Shown here piece by piece: positions 37,576-45,241 of a DNA stretch of 47,571 nucleotides (within the stretch, counting starts at the first letter, position 1; each line of letters starts with the position of its first letter). The notes below the pieces were generated by a model. The model was not told where the DNA came from and searched no databases. It saw nothing but the letters and a program-made list of their open reading frames with translations. Both the position numbers and the translations under genes were made by a program. Source of the DNA: 02-FULL-45-11b sp041663485 (GTDB taxonomy: Bacteria; Patescibacteriota; Patescibacteriia; Buchananbacterales; UBA6539); assembly GCA_041663485.1 (NCBI GenBank), contig JBAYMO010000005.1, forward strand, positions 1 to 47,571, in the 5' to 3' direction.

Positions 37576-37608
37576 ATAAATATAATTAGTCGAATAAATA
37601 TCGTTTTC

Positions 37609-37617
37609 ATTATATCA
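37609..37617 (-). promoter_or_regulatory. Extended -10 promoter (TGaTATAAT) of the Nudix gene
   Basis: On the minus strand TG (37617-37616) and TATAAT (37614-37609), about 33 bp before ATG 37575. Confidence 0.5.
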
Positions 37618-37631
37618 GGCCAGCCGACGAA

Positions 37632-37659
37632 TTGACAAATCCGGTATAATTGCTATATT
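37632..37659 (+). promoter_or_regulatory. Promoter of the leader-peptide/zinc-protein unit
   Basis: TTGACA (37632-37637), 16 bp and TATATT (37654-37659), 67 bp before the leader ORF. Confidence 0.55.
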
Positions 37660-37726
37660 ATTATTTATCTCGTCAGATCTTCATTCGCTGTCAAAGACCT
37701 GACCAACAGAGGAGGTGAGATAGTAA

Positions 37727-37780
37727 ATGACAGCCAATTGTACCCTTTTTCCCTTAACCCCACAGACAGAAGGAAAGTAG
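37727..37780 (+). CDS. 17-aa leader peptide
   Basis: ATG 37727 is preceded by a very strong SD (GAGGAGGTGA). The frame encodes MTANCTLFPLTPQTEGK and stops with TAG two bases before the ATG of the next gene. Translation of the two is almost certainly coupled. The peptide has no obvious run of one amino acid that would suggest classic attenuation. Confidence 0.6.
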   Translation: MTANCTLFPLTPQTEGK

Positions 37781-37782
37781 CC

Positions 37783-38196
37783 ATGCTTTGTCCCAGTTCA
37801 ACAACGGAAGAGTCAGCTCCAAGGGTCAAAAAACCCAAGAAAGTCACGTTCGTGGCCGAGGTTTCAACGGTTGAAACTCCGTTGACGGCGGCCGTCGAGC
37901 AGCCATTACACCCGCCCGTGGCCGTGATTGACTTCGTTACCCGAAAGATCTCACCGGACCCAGTGGTTGTGGCCGGCCGTAGTTGCAGCAAATGTTACTG
38001 TCGTTTTGCCACGGCCGAAACCAGCGTCGTCGCCAAAGACGGCGGGAAGGTACTGCTGCACTACGATTGCGCCAGGGCTCTCTGGCGCGAAGAGGACAAA
38101 AAGCCCGAAACGTCCCCGGATCAAACCGCTGACAGTCCAGGGCTGGTGTCCCATATTCACATTCCCGGGCCGGAAGCGGCGCGCGCGACCGTGTAG
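37783..38196 (+). CDS. Unknown 137-aa protein with a zinc-finger-like Cys/His motif
   Basis: ATG 37783 follows the leader-peptide stop by 2 bp and has AAGGAAAG as SD inside the leader ORF. The first 60 residues are low-complexity (Pro/Val/Thr/Glu-rich). A compact motif RSCSKCYCRF at about residues 66-75 and LHYDCARALW about 20 residues later give Cys-x2-Cys...His-x2-Cys, consistent with a zinc knuckle. The tail is Pro-rich and likely disordered. GC-rich class. No family recognised. Confidence 0.7.
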   Translation: MLCPSSTTEESAPRVKKPKKVTFVAEVSTVETPLTAAVEQPLHPPVAVIDFVTRKISPDPVVVAGRSCSKCYCRFATAETSVVAKDGGKVLLHYDCARALWREEDKKPETSPDQTADSPGLVSHIHIPGPEAARATV

Positions 38197-38241
38197 GGAT
38201 AAGTTCTATCGTACTCCTTCTCCTTGGAGAATGAGTGACGG

Positions 38242-38276
38242 CGGCTAATTCGGGGGATTAGCCGTTTTTTATTTTA
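38242..38276 (+). terminator. Terminator of the zinc-protein unit
   Basis: CGGCTAAT (38242-38249), a 7-nt loop and ATTAGCCG (38257-38264) are followed by TTTTTTATTTT. The T run overlaps the end of the convergent elp3 gene. Confidence 0.9.
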
Positions 38277-39873
38277 AATTTTTTACCAAGTAAGTTTTTT
38301 TGAGTTGATAGCCGAATTTTTTATAATACTCCCTGACGCCGATGCCGGAAATTACGGCAATTTTTTTTAAATTATTTTTTTTAGCCACGGCTTCGGCCTG
38401 AGCTAAAAGTTTTTTACCTAAACCCAAATGCTGAACCAAACCTTTTTTACCCAAAGGGGCTAATTCGCCGAAAGTGTGCAGCTCGCGAATAATCGCCGCG
38501 TTTTTTAATTCATCAATAAAATTATTTTCTGGGTTGTCATTAATTCTTAAACGCAAAAAAGCGTAAAGAATTTTATTGTCTTTCGAGTCAAAGCTGAGAA
38601 AATATTCCGTACCTTGGCTGGCCCGATATTTTTTAATATTAAATTTTGGATTTTTAATTTTTTTAATCAAAGAAATATCCGCCCGAGGGTCAATAATTTG
38701 GTGTCCGGCTTCACGGCAGCGAATGCACTGGCAATATTTTTTCATCTTTTTTAATTCCCGATCAATCTCTTGGCGCAAATTGGTGATCTTATTACCCGCG
38801 ACGATACTTTCAGCCGGAATGTCGCGAATTAGCCGAGTCAACCGCACATATTTTGGCAGCTGCAATTTAATTTTAATTAATAATTTTTTCAATTCCGAAT
38901 CGGTGTAGGGTTTAAATTTATTATTTTTATACCAGCGATACAAAACTGAATTTTTTGTTACCACACAAGGGTAAATTTTAAGTAAGTCCGGCCGAAAGTC
39001 AGCGCGAGAAAACAAATCCTTAAACATTTGTAAATCTTTTTTCAAATCAGTCCCAGGCAAATTCGGCATCATGTGAAACATAACTTTGAATCCGGCCTCT
39101 TTGAGCAGGCGAGTGGCCTGGATGGTTTGATTGACAGTTTGACCCCGCTGGTTTAGTTTTAATATAGAGTCATAGATGCTTTGCACGCCTAATTCCACGC
39201 GCGTGCAGCCTAGTTCTCTTAGATTTTTTATCTCAGCCTGAGTCACAAAGTCCGGTCGAGTTTCCAAAGTTAAACCGACGCAACGGTGCTTGGCAGTTTC
39301 ATTCAGTTTTTGCGCCGCGGCTAAAGTTTTGGCCGAGCGGCCGTTTAAAGCTTCAAAACATCTTTTGATAAACCAAGTCTGATATTTTTTCGGATAGCAA
39401 GACCAAGTGCCGCCTAAAACAATCAATTCAACCTTGTCGGTTTCGTGGCCATTCATGGCCAAGGCCTGTAGCCTGACTTTGACCTGAGTGGCCGGATTGA
39501 ACTTTACGCCCTTGGCTCTGGCCGCGGCCGGTTCGTTGGAAAGATAACTTTTTGGCATGCCAGCCTCGTTCGGACAATAAACGCATCGACCCGGACAAGG
39601 GTAAGGTTTGGTTAAAACGGTAATGACCGCGACGCCGGATAAAGTTCTAATCTCGCGTTTGCGCAGCAAGGTAGTCAAAGTTGAATCAGCCTTAATCTGT
39701 TTTTTTCTTAAAAGCTGGTAATATATTCTGAGCAAGTCGGAATTCAAAGGCGAAGGCATATTTAAACTATTGGAAAATTTTCGTTTGATATTAATCAAGT
39801 CGGTTCGATTTTTAACTTTTGCCTGAACCAAACCGCTGATTATTATTTTTAATTTTTTATCATTTGTATTCAT
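38269..39873 (-). CDS. Elp3 tRNA wobble-uridine modification enzyme (radical SAM + GNAT)
   Basis: Elp3 builds carboxymethyl (or carbamoylmethyl) uridine at tRNA position 34 from acetyl-CoA by radical chemistry. The 534-aa chain has the radical SAM cluster in CPGRCVYCPNEAGMPKSYL with the Elp3-specific SNEPAAARAKGVKFNP. Then come IVLGGTWSCYPKKYQTWFIK and ELGVQSIYDSILKLNQRG, and a C-terminal GNAT domain with LGLGKKLLAQAEAVAKK and VISGIGVREYYKKFGY. The length and domain order equal archaeal and eukaryotic Elp3. No other Elongator subunit is present, as in archaea and viruses. It diverges from a Trm9-like gene 11 bp away. Confidence 0.95.
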   Translation of the reverse strand: MNTNDKKLKIIISGLVQAKVKNRTDLINIKRKFSNSLNMPSPLNSDLLRIYYQLLRKKQIKADSTLTTLLRKREIRTLSGVAVITVLTKPYPCPGRCVYCPNEAGMPKSYLSNEPAAARAKGVKFNPATQVKVRLQALAMNGHETDKVELIVLGGTWSCYPKKYQTWFIKRCFEALNGRSAKTLAAAQKLNETAKHRCVGLTLETRPDFVTQAEIKNLRELGCTRVELGVQSIYDSILKLNQRGQTVNQTIQATRLLKEAGFKVMFHMMPNLPGTDLKKDLQMFKDLFSRADFRPDLLKIYPCVVTKNSVLYRWYKNNKFKPYTDSELKKLLIKIKLQLPKYVRLTRLIRDIPAESIVAGNKITNLRQEIDRELKKMKKYCQCIRCREAGHQIIDPRADISLIKKIKNPKFNIKKYRASQGTEYFLSFDSKDNKILYAFLRLRINDNPENNFIDELKNAAIIRELHTFGELAPLGKKGLVQHLGLGKKLLAQAEAVAKKNNLKKIAVISGIGVREYYKKFGYQLKKTYLVKNLK

Positions 39874-39884
39874 AAATTTAAAAC

Positions 39885-40616
39885 ATGAAAAAAGAAATTG
39901 GAGAAAAAATTTTGCACCAGACCGAAGCTGATTATAATTTAATCGCTCAAGATTTTGATCAGACTCGCGGCTACCTTTGGCCCGGGCTCAAAGAGTTTAA
40001 AACATTTGTAAAAGATGGTGATCAAGTCCTTGATTTAGGCTGTGGTAATGGTAAGTTACGCTTATTGTTTAAGGATGTCAAGTTAAATTATACGGGAGTT
40101 GATCAAGCTCAAAAGCTTTTAGATATTGCTCAAAATCGTCAGGATTTTAAATTGGAAAATCAAAAATTTATTCAGGCCAATGTCGCAAAATTACCATTAC
40201 CGGACAATTCATTTGACGTGGTGTTTTTTATTGCGGTGTTCCATCATTTGCCCGGCCGTGATTTAAGGGAGCAGACTGTCCAAGAAATCAAACGGGTCTT
40301 AAAACCTGGAGGAATTTTAATTATGACCAACTGGAACCGCTATCAGAAAGAATTTTTGCCTCACGTAATAAATTATACCTTTTTAAAGCTGATCGGTAAA
40401 AGTGAGATGGATTTTAAGGACATTTATTTGCCCTGGCAAAGGGGTAAAACTTATCGTTATTATCATGCTTTTACACTGGGTGAATTAAGAAAAATTATTA
40501 AATCATCAGGCCTGAGTTTAGAGAAGAATTATTTGGCCGAATTGTCCGGTCGGCCGGTCAGTAAGTTCGATTATCTGACAGCGGCCAACCTTGTCACAGT
40601 GGCAAAAAAGTGTTAA
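39885..40616 (+). CDS. Trm9/ALKBH8-like tRNA wobble-uridine methyltransferase
   Basis: The 243-aa class I methyltransferase has motif I VLDLGCGNGKL (48-58) and a post-I Asp in YTGVDQAQ. Its flanks match yeast Trm9: YNLIAQDFDQTRGYLWP (17-33, compare YNEIAPHFSQTR in Trm9), IAVFHH (116-121, compare IAVVHH) and YLPWQRGKTYRYYHAFTLGE (181-200, compare the VPW and YRYYHLY blocks). Trm9 methylates the carboxymethyl group made by Elp3 (cm5U to mcm5U). Head-to-head placement with elp3 supports the same pathway here. A Trm112-like partner is not visible. No SD. Confidence 0.85.
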   Translation: MKKEIGEKILHQTEADYNLIAQDFDQTRGYLWPGLKEFKTFVKDGDQVLDLGCGNGKLRLLFKDVKLNYTGVDQAQKLLDIAQNRQDFKLENQKFIQANVAKLPLPDNSFDVVFFIAVFHHLPGRDLREQTVQEIKRVLKPGGILIMTNWNRYQKEFLPHVINYTFLKLIGKSEMDFKDIYLPWQRGKTYRYYHAFTLGELRKIIKSSGLSLEKNYLAELSGRPVSKFDYLTAANLVTVAKKC

Positions 40617-40659
40617 AATATTGGTAGTTTTAGATTATTTTAAGAATAATTTCAAATTT

Positions 40660-41820
40660 ATGAAAAGTCTAAAAAAATTATTTTTCTGTTTGGTAATCGG
40701 GATTTTTTTGACGGCTCTACCCCTGACGCTATGGGCGGCTGATGATGGCAATGTAATGGTTAACGCTGAGCAGATTGTTAATGGTAATTTTATTAAATTC
40801 GGCAACGTGATTGAAATCAAAGGTGCGGTTAATGGCGATGTCATTGCGGCTGGTAACAGTATCATAATTTCCGGCCCGGTGGCGGGTGATATAATCGCCG
40901 TGGCAAATTCTATTGTAATTTCCGGTCCAGTGATGGGTAGTATCAGAGTCGCCGGTAATTCGGTAGAAATTTCTAACACCGTCGATCACAATGTTTGGGC
41001 TATGGCCAATTCATTGAATTTAACCAAAGATTCGAAAATTGGCTGGGACGCCAATTTGTCTGCCGGTAATATAAATTTGGATTCAGTCGTGGCTGGTAAA
41101 ACTTGGCTATCGGCTTCAAAAATAAATTTTGGCGGCGTGGCGGAAAAAGATTTTGAAGCCACTATTAATTCTGACGGTAAAATCGATCTTACTGGTACCG
41201 CCAAGATTAAGGGCAACTTAATTTATCACGCGGCCAATGATTCGCAGCTTTCCAAACAAACAGGCGCCACCGTTGATGGTTCGGTAGAAAGAAAAAATTT
41301 AAACCAGCCGACGCCCAATGCCATAGATAAAATTTTTGGCCCGGCTTTTATTTTTATGCGCTTGGTTTCTTTATTTAGCTTATTGGTGGTTGGTTTGGTT
41401 TTAATTTCTTTATTTCCGAAAATGGTTTTGCAGGCCAAGGAGGAAATGTTTAAACAGCCCAAGCAGTCAATTATTCGTGGCTTAATTTGGGCGATTGTGC
41501 CGCCGGTTTTGTGCGTAATTTTAATGATCACCATTATTGGCTTTCCTTTGGCGTTGATCTTGCTGCCGCTTTATTTTATTTTGCTATACGTCAGCAAGGT
41601 AATTGTCGGTTTTGTTATTGGTTTGTATTTGTTGGATTATTTTAGTCCGGCGAAAAAATATAAAGGTAATTTGCTTTGGCCCATGATTTTGGGTTTGGCG
41701 CTGATTGTTTGCATCGCCAGTCTGCCGATTATCGGTTCATTGATCAAAATGGTTTTGGTTTGGTGGGCCTTGGGCGCCTTAATTAGCACGCAAAAGAATT
41801 TATTAAATGATTTGAAATAG
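40660..41820 (+). CDS. Secreted/membrane polymer-forming (bactofilin-like) protein
   Basis: ATG 40660 gives a signal peptide (LFFCLVIGIFLTALPLTLWA, cleavage near AAD). Residues 30-200 form a regular right-handed repeat of short strands (GNVIEIKGAVNGDVIAAGNS, ISGPVAGDIIAVANS), as in bactofilin/DUF8173 polymer-forming domains. The last 140 residues have about four membrane helices (LVSLFSLLVVGLVLISLFPK, IWAIVPPVLCVILMITIIGF and others). The protein probably shows a beta-helical scaffold outside the membrane. The frame from 40591 is rejected because the signal peptide starts at 40660. No SD. Confidence 0.82.
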   Translation: MKSLKKLFFCLVIGIFLTALPLTLWAADDGNVMVNAEQIVNGNFIKFGNVIEIKGAVNGDVIAAGNSIIISGPVAGDIIAVANSIVISGPVMGSIRVAGNSVEISNTVDHNVWAMANSLNLTKDSKIGWDANLSAGNINLDSVVAGKTWLSASKINFGGVAEKDFEATINSDGKIDLTGTAKIKGNLIYHAANDSQLSKQTGATVDGSVERKNLNQPTPNAIDKIFGPAFIFMRLVSLFSLLVVGLVLISLFPKMVLQAKEEMFKQPKQSIIRGLIWAIVPPVLCVILMITIIGFPLALILLPLYFILLYVSKVIVGFVIGLYLLDYFSPAKKYKGNLLWPMILGLALIVCIASLPIIGSLIKMVLVWWALGALISTQKNLLNDLK

Positions 41821-41825
41821 TTTTT

Positions 41826-43172
41826 ATGGGTATCAATGAAAAAATATTTAAGGCTTACGATATCCGCGGTACTTATCCGGCAGAGCTGAATGAAGAAGCG
41901 GCTTATGCTATCGGCCGAGCTTTGGCTAGACGTTCTCGGGCCAAAACGATTGTGGTGGGATCAGATATGCGTTTATCCGGGCCAGCTTTGAAAGTAAAAT
42001 TGATTGAAGGAATCAATGACGAAGGAGCCGATGTGATTGATGTCGGTCTGGTCAGTGTTGATACTATATACTTTGTGGTGGGTATTCTAAAATATGAAGC
42101 GGGGATTATGATTACGGCTTCGCATAATCCGCCCGAATATAATGGTTTTAAGATGGTTTTAAAAGATATGGCTTGGATTCGCGGGCAAGAGTTAAAAGAT
42201 GATGTTTTGAATTTGCCGTTTGAACCGGCTGGCTCAAAAGGTAAAGTTACAGTTACCGATATTTTGCCACAATATATACAACATGTTTTATCTTTTTGCG
42301 ACGTAAAAAAAATTAGTCCCCTTAAAATTGTGGTTGACGCCGGCAATGGCATGGCGGGAAAAATTATGCCACTACTTCAATCTCATTTGCCCGTTGAAAT
42401 TATCCCTTTGAATTTTAAGCTTGATGGCAGTTTCCCCGCGCATTTATCTAACCCGTTGCTGCCTCAAAGTCAGGCTCAGCTTCAAGCGGAGGTACTAAAA
42501 CAACAGGCTGACTTGGGCGTGGTTTTTGATGGTGATACCGACCGACTCGTCTTTGTTGATGAAAAAGGTCAGGTCATTAGTGCCGACCATTCATTGCTGC
42601 TGATGGCTAAAGAATTTTTAAATCGCGAACCGGGAGCAAAGATTGTGTACAATTTGATTTGTTCCAAAATTGTGCCGGAAAAAATTATTGAGTGGGGCGG
42701 TCAAGCGGTGCGGTGCGCGGTGGGGTATGTCAATGTCAGCGCTGCAGTGCGCGAAAGTGGCGCGGCGATGGGCGGCGAACTTTCGGCGCATTATTGTTTT
42801 CGCGATAACGCCTATGCGGATTCTGGTTTTATCTCTTTTGTTTTAATCTTGCAACTTTTATCCGAGAGTAATCGGCCGTTATCGGAAATTATGTCGGCAT
42901 TTCACAAATATGTAAAAACGCCGGAAATAAATTTTGAAGTAGATAATCGGGATGAAATTATTACCATCATTGGCCTGCTGAAAGAAAAATACGCCGATGG
43001 CGCTCAGGATGAAGTTGATGGTCTGACGGTTCAATATCCGAACTGGTGGTTTAATGCCCGGCCTTCAAATACTGAACCATTACTGCGAATTACGGCTGAG
43101 GCTGATAACCAGCCGCTGCTGGATCAGAAAATTAATGAGTTGCAAACGTTGGCCGAAGAATTTAAAAAATAA
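41826..43172 (+). CDS. Phosphomannomutase/phosphoglucomutase
   Basis: The enzyme moves phosphate between C6 and C1 of hexose phosphates through a phosphoserine. The 448-aa chain has the active-site Ser in TASHNPPEYNGFKMV, the metal loop DGDTDRLVFVDEKG (usually DGDGDR or DGDADR), the sugar-specificity loop GGELSAHYCF (GGExSGH type, with Ala for Gly) and the phosphate-binding RPSNTEPLLRI. It starts KIFKAYDIRGTYP, typical of the bacterial PMM/PGM group. It probably supplies activated sugars for cell-surface glycans. murI follows after 3 bp. No SD. Confidence 0.94.
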   Translation: MGINEKIFKAYDIRGTYPAELNEEAAYAIGRALARRSRAKTIVVGSDMRLSGPALKVKLIEGINDEGADVIDVGLVSVDTIYFVVGILKYEAGIMITASHNPPEYNGFKMVLKDMAWIRGQELKDDVLNLPFEPAGSKGKVTVTDILPQYIQHVLSFCDVKKISPLKIVVDAGNGMAGKIMPLLQSHLPVEIIPLNFKLDGSFPAHLSNPLLPQSQAQLQAEVLKQQADLGVVFDGDTDRLVFVDEKGQVISADHSLLLMAKEFLNREPGAKIVYNLICSKIVPEKIIEWGGQAVRCAVGYVNVSAAVRESGAAMGGELSAHYCFRDNAYADSGFISFVLILQLLSESNRPLSEIMSAFHKYVKTPEINFEVDNRDEIITIIGLLKEKYADGAQDEVDGLTVQYPNWWFNARPSNTEPLLRITAEADNQPLLDQKINELQTLAEEFKK

Positions 43173-43175
43173 ATT

Positions 43176-43979
43176 ATGATTGGAATATTTGATTCAGGTT
43201 TGGGCGGATTAACCGTTTTAAAGGCGGTAGCCAAAGAATTACCCGGCTACCCGCTTTTGTATTTGGGTGATACGGCCAGATCGCCTTATGGTAATCGCTC
43301 TCAAGATCTAATTTATCAGTTTACCCAAGAAGCGGTAGATTATTTATTTAAACAAGGCTGTGAGTTGGTGATTATTGCTTGTAATACGGCTTCGGCCGAA
43401 GCTTTGAGAAGAATTCAGCAAGAATGGTTGCCAAAAAATTATCCAGACAAAAGAGTCTTGGGGGTAATTCGACCGGTAGCCGAAGAAGCCATCAAAGTTA
43501 CTCGTTCGGGCAGAATCAGTGTTTTGGGTACGAGAGCTACAATTTTATCAAAAGCCTTCGAGAGAGAAATTAAAGCTTTACGGCCGACGGCAAAAGTTTT
43601 TGGAGTGGCCTGTCCGCTTTTGGTGCCGCTCATTGAAGAAGGTTTTGGTCAGAGAGCTGAAACTAAAAAAATTATGCGTAATTATGTCCGGCCGCTCAAG
43701 CAACAAAAAATTGACACTCTAATCTTAGGCTGCACTCACTATGCCATGCTTTATAAAAGTTTTAAGGCCATTGCCGGAAAAAACATTATTGTTTTGGACT
43801 CGTCAGTGATTGTCGCGAAAAAACTCAAAGAATATTTAAAAGCCCATCCGGAGATTGACGAAAAAATTATTAAAAATAAAAAAAATCGATTCTTGGTTAC
43901 CGATTTAACCGACAACTTTAAGTTAATCGCTGAAAACTGGTTGAGCACAAAAATTGATTTGGAAAAAGTTGAGTTATAA
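43176..43979 (+). CDS. murI: Glutamate racemase
   Basis: MurI makes D-glutamate for peptidoglycan. The 267-aa protein has IGIFDSGLGGLTVLKAV, GDTARSPYGNRS and the two catalytic cysteines in IIACNTASAEALR and LILGCTHYAML. The length is normal. It suggests that the organism builds its own peptidoglycan in spite of its reduced metabolism. Its last codons contain the TATAAT that seems to drive the next gene. Confidence 0.96.
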   Translation: MIGIFDSGLGGLTVLKAVAKELPGYPLLYLGDTARSPYGNRSQDLIYQFTQEAVDYLFKQGCELVIIACNTASAEALRRIQQEWLPKNYPDKRVLGVIRPVAEEAIKVTRSGRISVLGTRATILSKAFEREIKALRPTAKVFGVACPLLVPLIEEGFGQRAETKKIMRNYVRPLKQQKIDTLILGCTHYAMLYKSFKAIAGKNIIVLDSSVIVAKKLKEYLKAHPEIDEKIIKNKKNRFLVTDLTDNFKLIAENWLSTKIDLEKVEL

Positions 43980-43980
43980 T
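43975..43980 (+). promoter_or_regulatory. -10 element (TATAAT) inside the end of murI
   Basis: TATAAT ends 5 bp before ATG 43986, so a transcript from it would start at the ATG (leaderless). A -35 is not obvious. Confidence 0.4.
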
Positions 43981-43985
43981 CTGCT

Positions 43986-44576
43986 ATGGCTAAACCTAAA
44001 TTGATAGAAAAAGAGATATTATTGGATCAAAAAAATATTAGTTATTTGTTGTACTACAGTAGAAAATCAAAAAGGATAAGACTGGTAATTGGCCTGAACG
44101 GCCAGCTACGCGTTGGCTGTCCGCGGTTTGTGCCTCTGGGTCGAGTGGAAGAATTTATTCAAGAAAAATCCGGTTGGGTTTTAAAAAATCTTAGCCGGTT
44201 TGACCAGAGTAAAAATCAAAATTTATTAATTAGCAATCGAGAAGATTACTTAAAAAACCGAGCCGCGGCTCGGTTTTTTGTAGCCAAGAAATTAGATTAC
44301 TTTAATGAATTTTATAATTTAAGAATTAATCGAATCGCCATAAAAAATCAAAGAACTTGCTGGGGCAGCTGTTCCAAGAAAGGCAATTTGAATTTTAATT
44401 TTAAAATTATTTTTTTACCGGAAGATTTGGCGGATTTAATTATTGTCCACGAGCTTTGTCATTTGGCGGAGTTTAATCATTCACCGAAATTTTGGGCGCT
44501 GGTGGCCAAAGTTTTGCCGGATTATTTGTTGCGTAGAAAAAAATTAAAACAGCACCAGCTAGGTGTTGCTTTATGA
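43986..44576 (+). CDS. YgjP-type (DUF45) zinc metallopeptidase-like protein
   Basis: The 196-aa protein has the YgjP/WLM layout: an N-terminal strand-rich part (YYSRKSKRIRLVIGLNGQLR), the conserved RTCWGSCSKKGNLNFNFKI block, and the zinc motif VHELCHLAEFNHSPKFWALV with HExxH as HELCH and the third ligand His in NHSPKFW. Members are predicted proteases or SUMO/ubiquitin-unrelated peptidases with unclear substrates. A perfect 28-bp terminator-like palindrome lies inside the gene (44252-44279) and is translated as KNRAAARFF. Confidence 0.9.
   Translation: MAKPKLIEKEILLDQKNISYLLYYSRKSKRIRLVIGLNGQLRVGCPRFVPLGRVEEFIQEKSGWVLKNLSRFDQSKNQNLLISNREDYLKNRAAARFFVAKKLDYFNEFYNLRINRIAIKNQRTCWGSCSKKGNLNFNFKIIFLPEDLADLIIVHELCHLAEFNHSPKFWALVAKVLPDYLLRRKKLKQHQLGVAL
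44252..44279. repeat. Perfect 28-bp palindrome inside the ygjP-like gene
   Basis: AAAAAACCGAGCCG and CGGCTCGGTTTTTT join without a spacer. As RNA this is an 8-bp GC-rich hairpin (CCGAGCC region, small loop) with six U residues after it, the look of an intrinsic terminator on both strands, yet it is in the middle of an intact reading frame. Confidence 0.85.
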
Positions 44577-44589
44577 TAAAATAAAAATA

Positions 44590-44598
44590 TGCTATAAT
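44590..44598 (+). promoter_or_regulatory. Extended -10 promoter (TGcTATAAT)
   Basis: TG (44590-44591) and TATAAT (44593-44598), 37 bp before ATG 44636. Confidence 0.55.
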
Positions 44599-44635
44599 AT
44601 TATTGTAAATAAAAAATTAATTATTAAAAACAAAT

Positions 44636-45142
44636 ATGAAAGAACAAAACAATCAAACAAAAAATAAATGTTGTTCAAACCTCAGCTGGCCGGCTCGAAT
44701 TATTAAAATATTGTTGATCATTTCTGTTTTATTCGTATTTTTTGTCTTGGGTTTTTGCGCCGGTATTAAAACTGTAATTCTGGATCAGCGCTTTCAGACT
44801 CATCAGTATCGAATGGGTTATAGCTTCAATAATGCCACCGGTGCCGTAGGTGTTGGTGATGAAGCCAATTTGGTTGAGGGACTCGATCAAAATCAAAACT
44901 ACGGGCTGAGCTCCGCGACCAAAATCGCCGGCGAAATTAAAACTATTGAGGGCACTAAAATTGGCGTAATTGACAATGGTCAAAAACCCCAAATCATATA
45001 CTCCGGATCAGATACCATAATTTTAAACGAGCAAGGAGAAGTCGGTTTGAGCTATTTGAAAGCCGGACAATTTATTACGGCCGTAATCAATGGTCAAGAT
45101 AAAACTCAGGCCGCTCAAGTTATCAGTGTTTCCAATCAATAA
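44636..45142 (+). CDS. Membrane-anchored protein with DUF5666-like C-terminus
   Basis: The 168-aa protein has a polar N-terminus with two Cys (NKCCSN) and one membrane helix (about 20-43, IIKILLIISVLFVFFVLGFC). The outside part contains a small beta domain (GEIKTIEGTKIGVIDNGQKP, ILNEQGEVGLSYLKAGQFI) like DUF5666-type OB folds. Function unknown, probably cell-surface. Flanked by its own promoter and terminator. Confidence 0.72.
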   Translation: MKEQNNQTKNKCCSNLSWPARIIKILLIISVLFVFFVLGFCAGIKTVILDQRFQTHQYRMGYSFNNATGAVGVGDEANLVEGLDQNQNYGLSSATKIAGEIKTIEGTKIGVIDNGQKPQIIYSGSDTIILNEQGEVGLSYLKAGQFITAVINGQDKTQAAQVISVSNQ

Positions 45143-45155
45143 TAATTCCCCAATC

Positions 45156-45186
45156 AAGCTGGTCAAGTTTTTGGCCAGCTTTTATA
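45156..45186 (+). terminator. Terminator after the DUF5666-like gene
   Basis: AAGCTGG (45156-45162) and CCAGCTT (45175-45181) with a 12-nt loop, followed by TTATATTTC. Confidence 0.7.
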
Positions 45187-45200
45187 TTTCTTGGTAATTT

Positions 45201-45209
45201 TGCTATAAT
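45201..45209 (+). promoter_or_regulatory. Extended -10 promoter (TGcTATAAT) of the Cas4-like gene
   Basis: TG (45201-45202) and TATAAT (45204-45209), 32 bp before ATG 45242. Confidence 0.55.
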
Positions 45210-45241
45210 TAATCCAGTTTTGTTCAAATTAAGTCTAGTTT

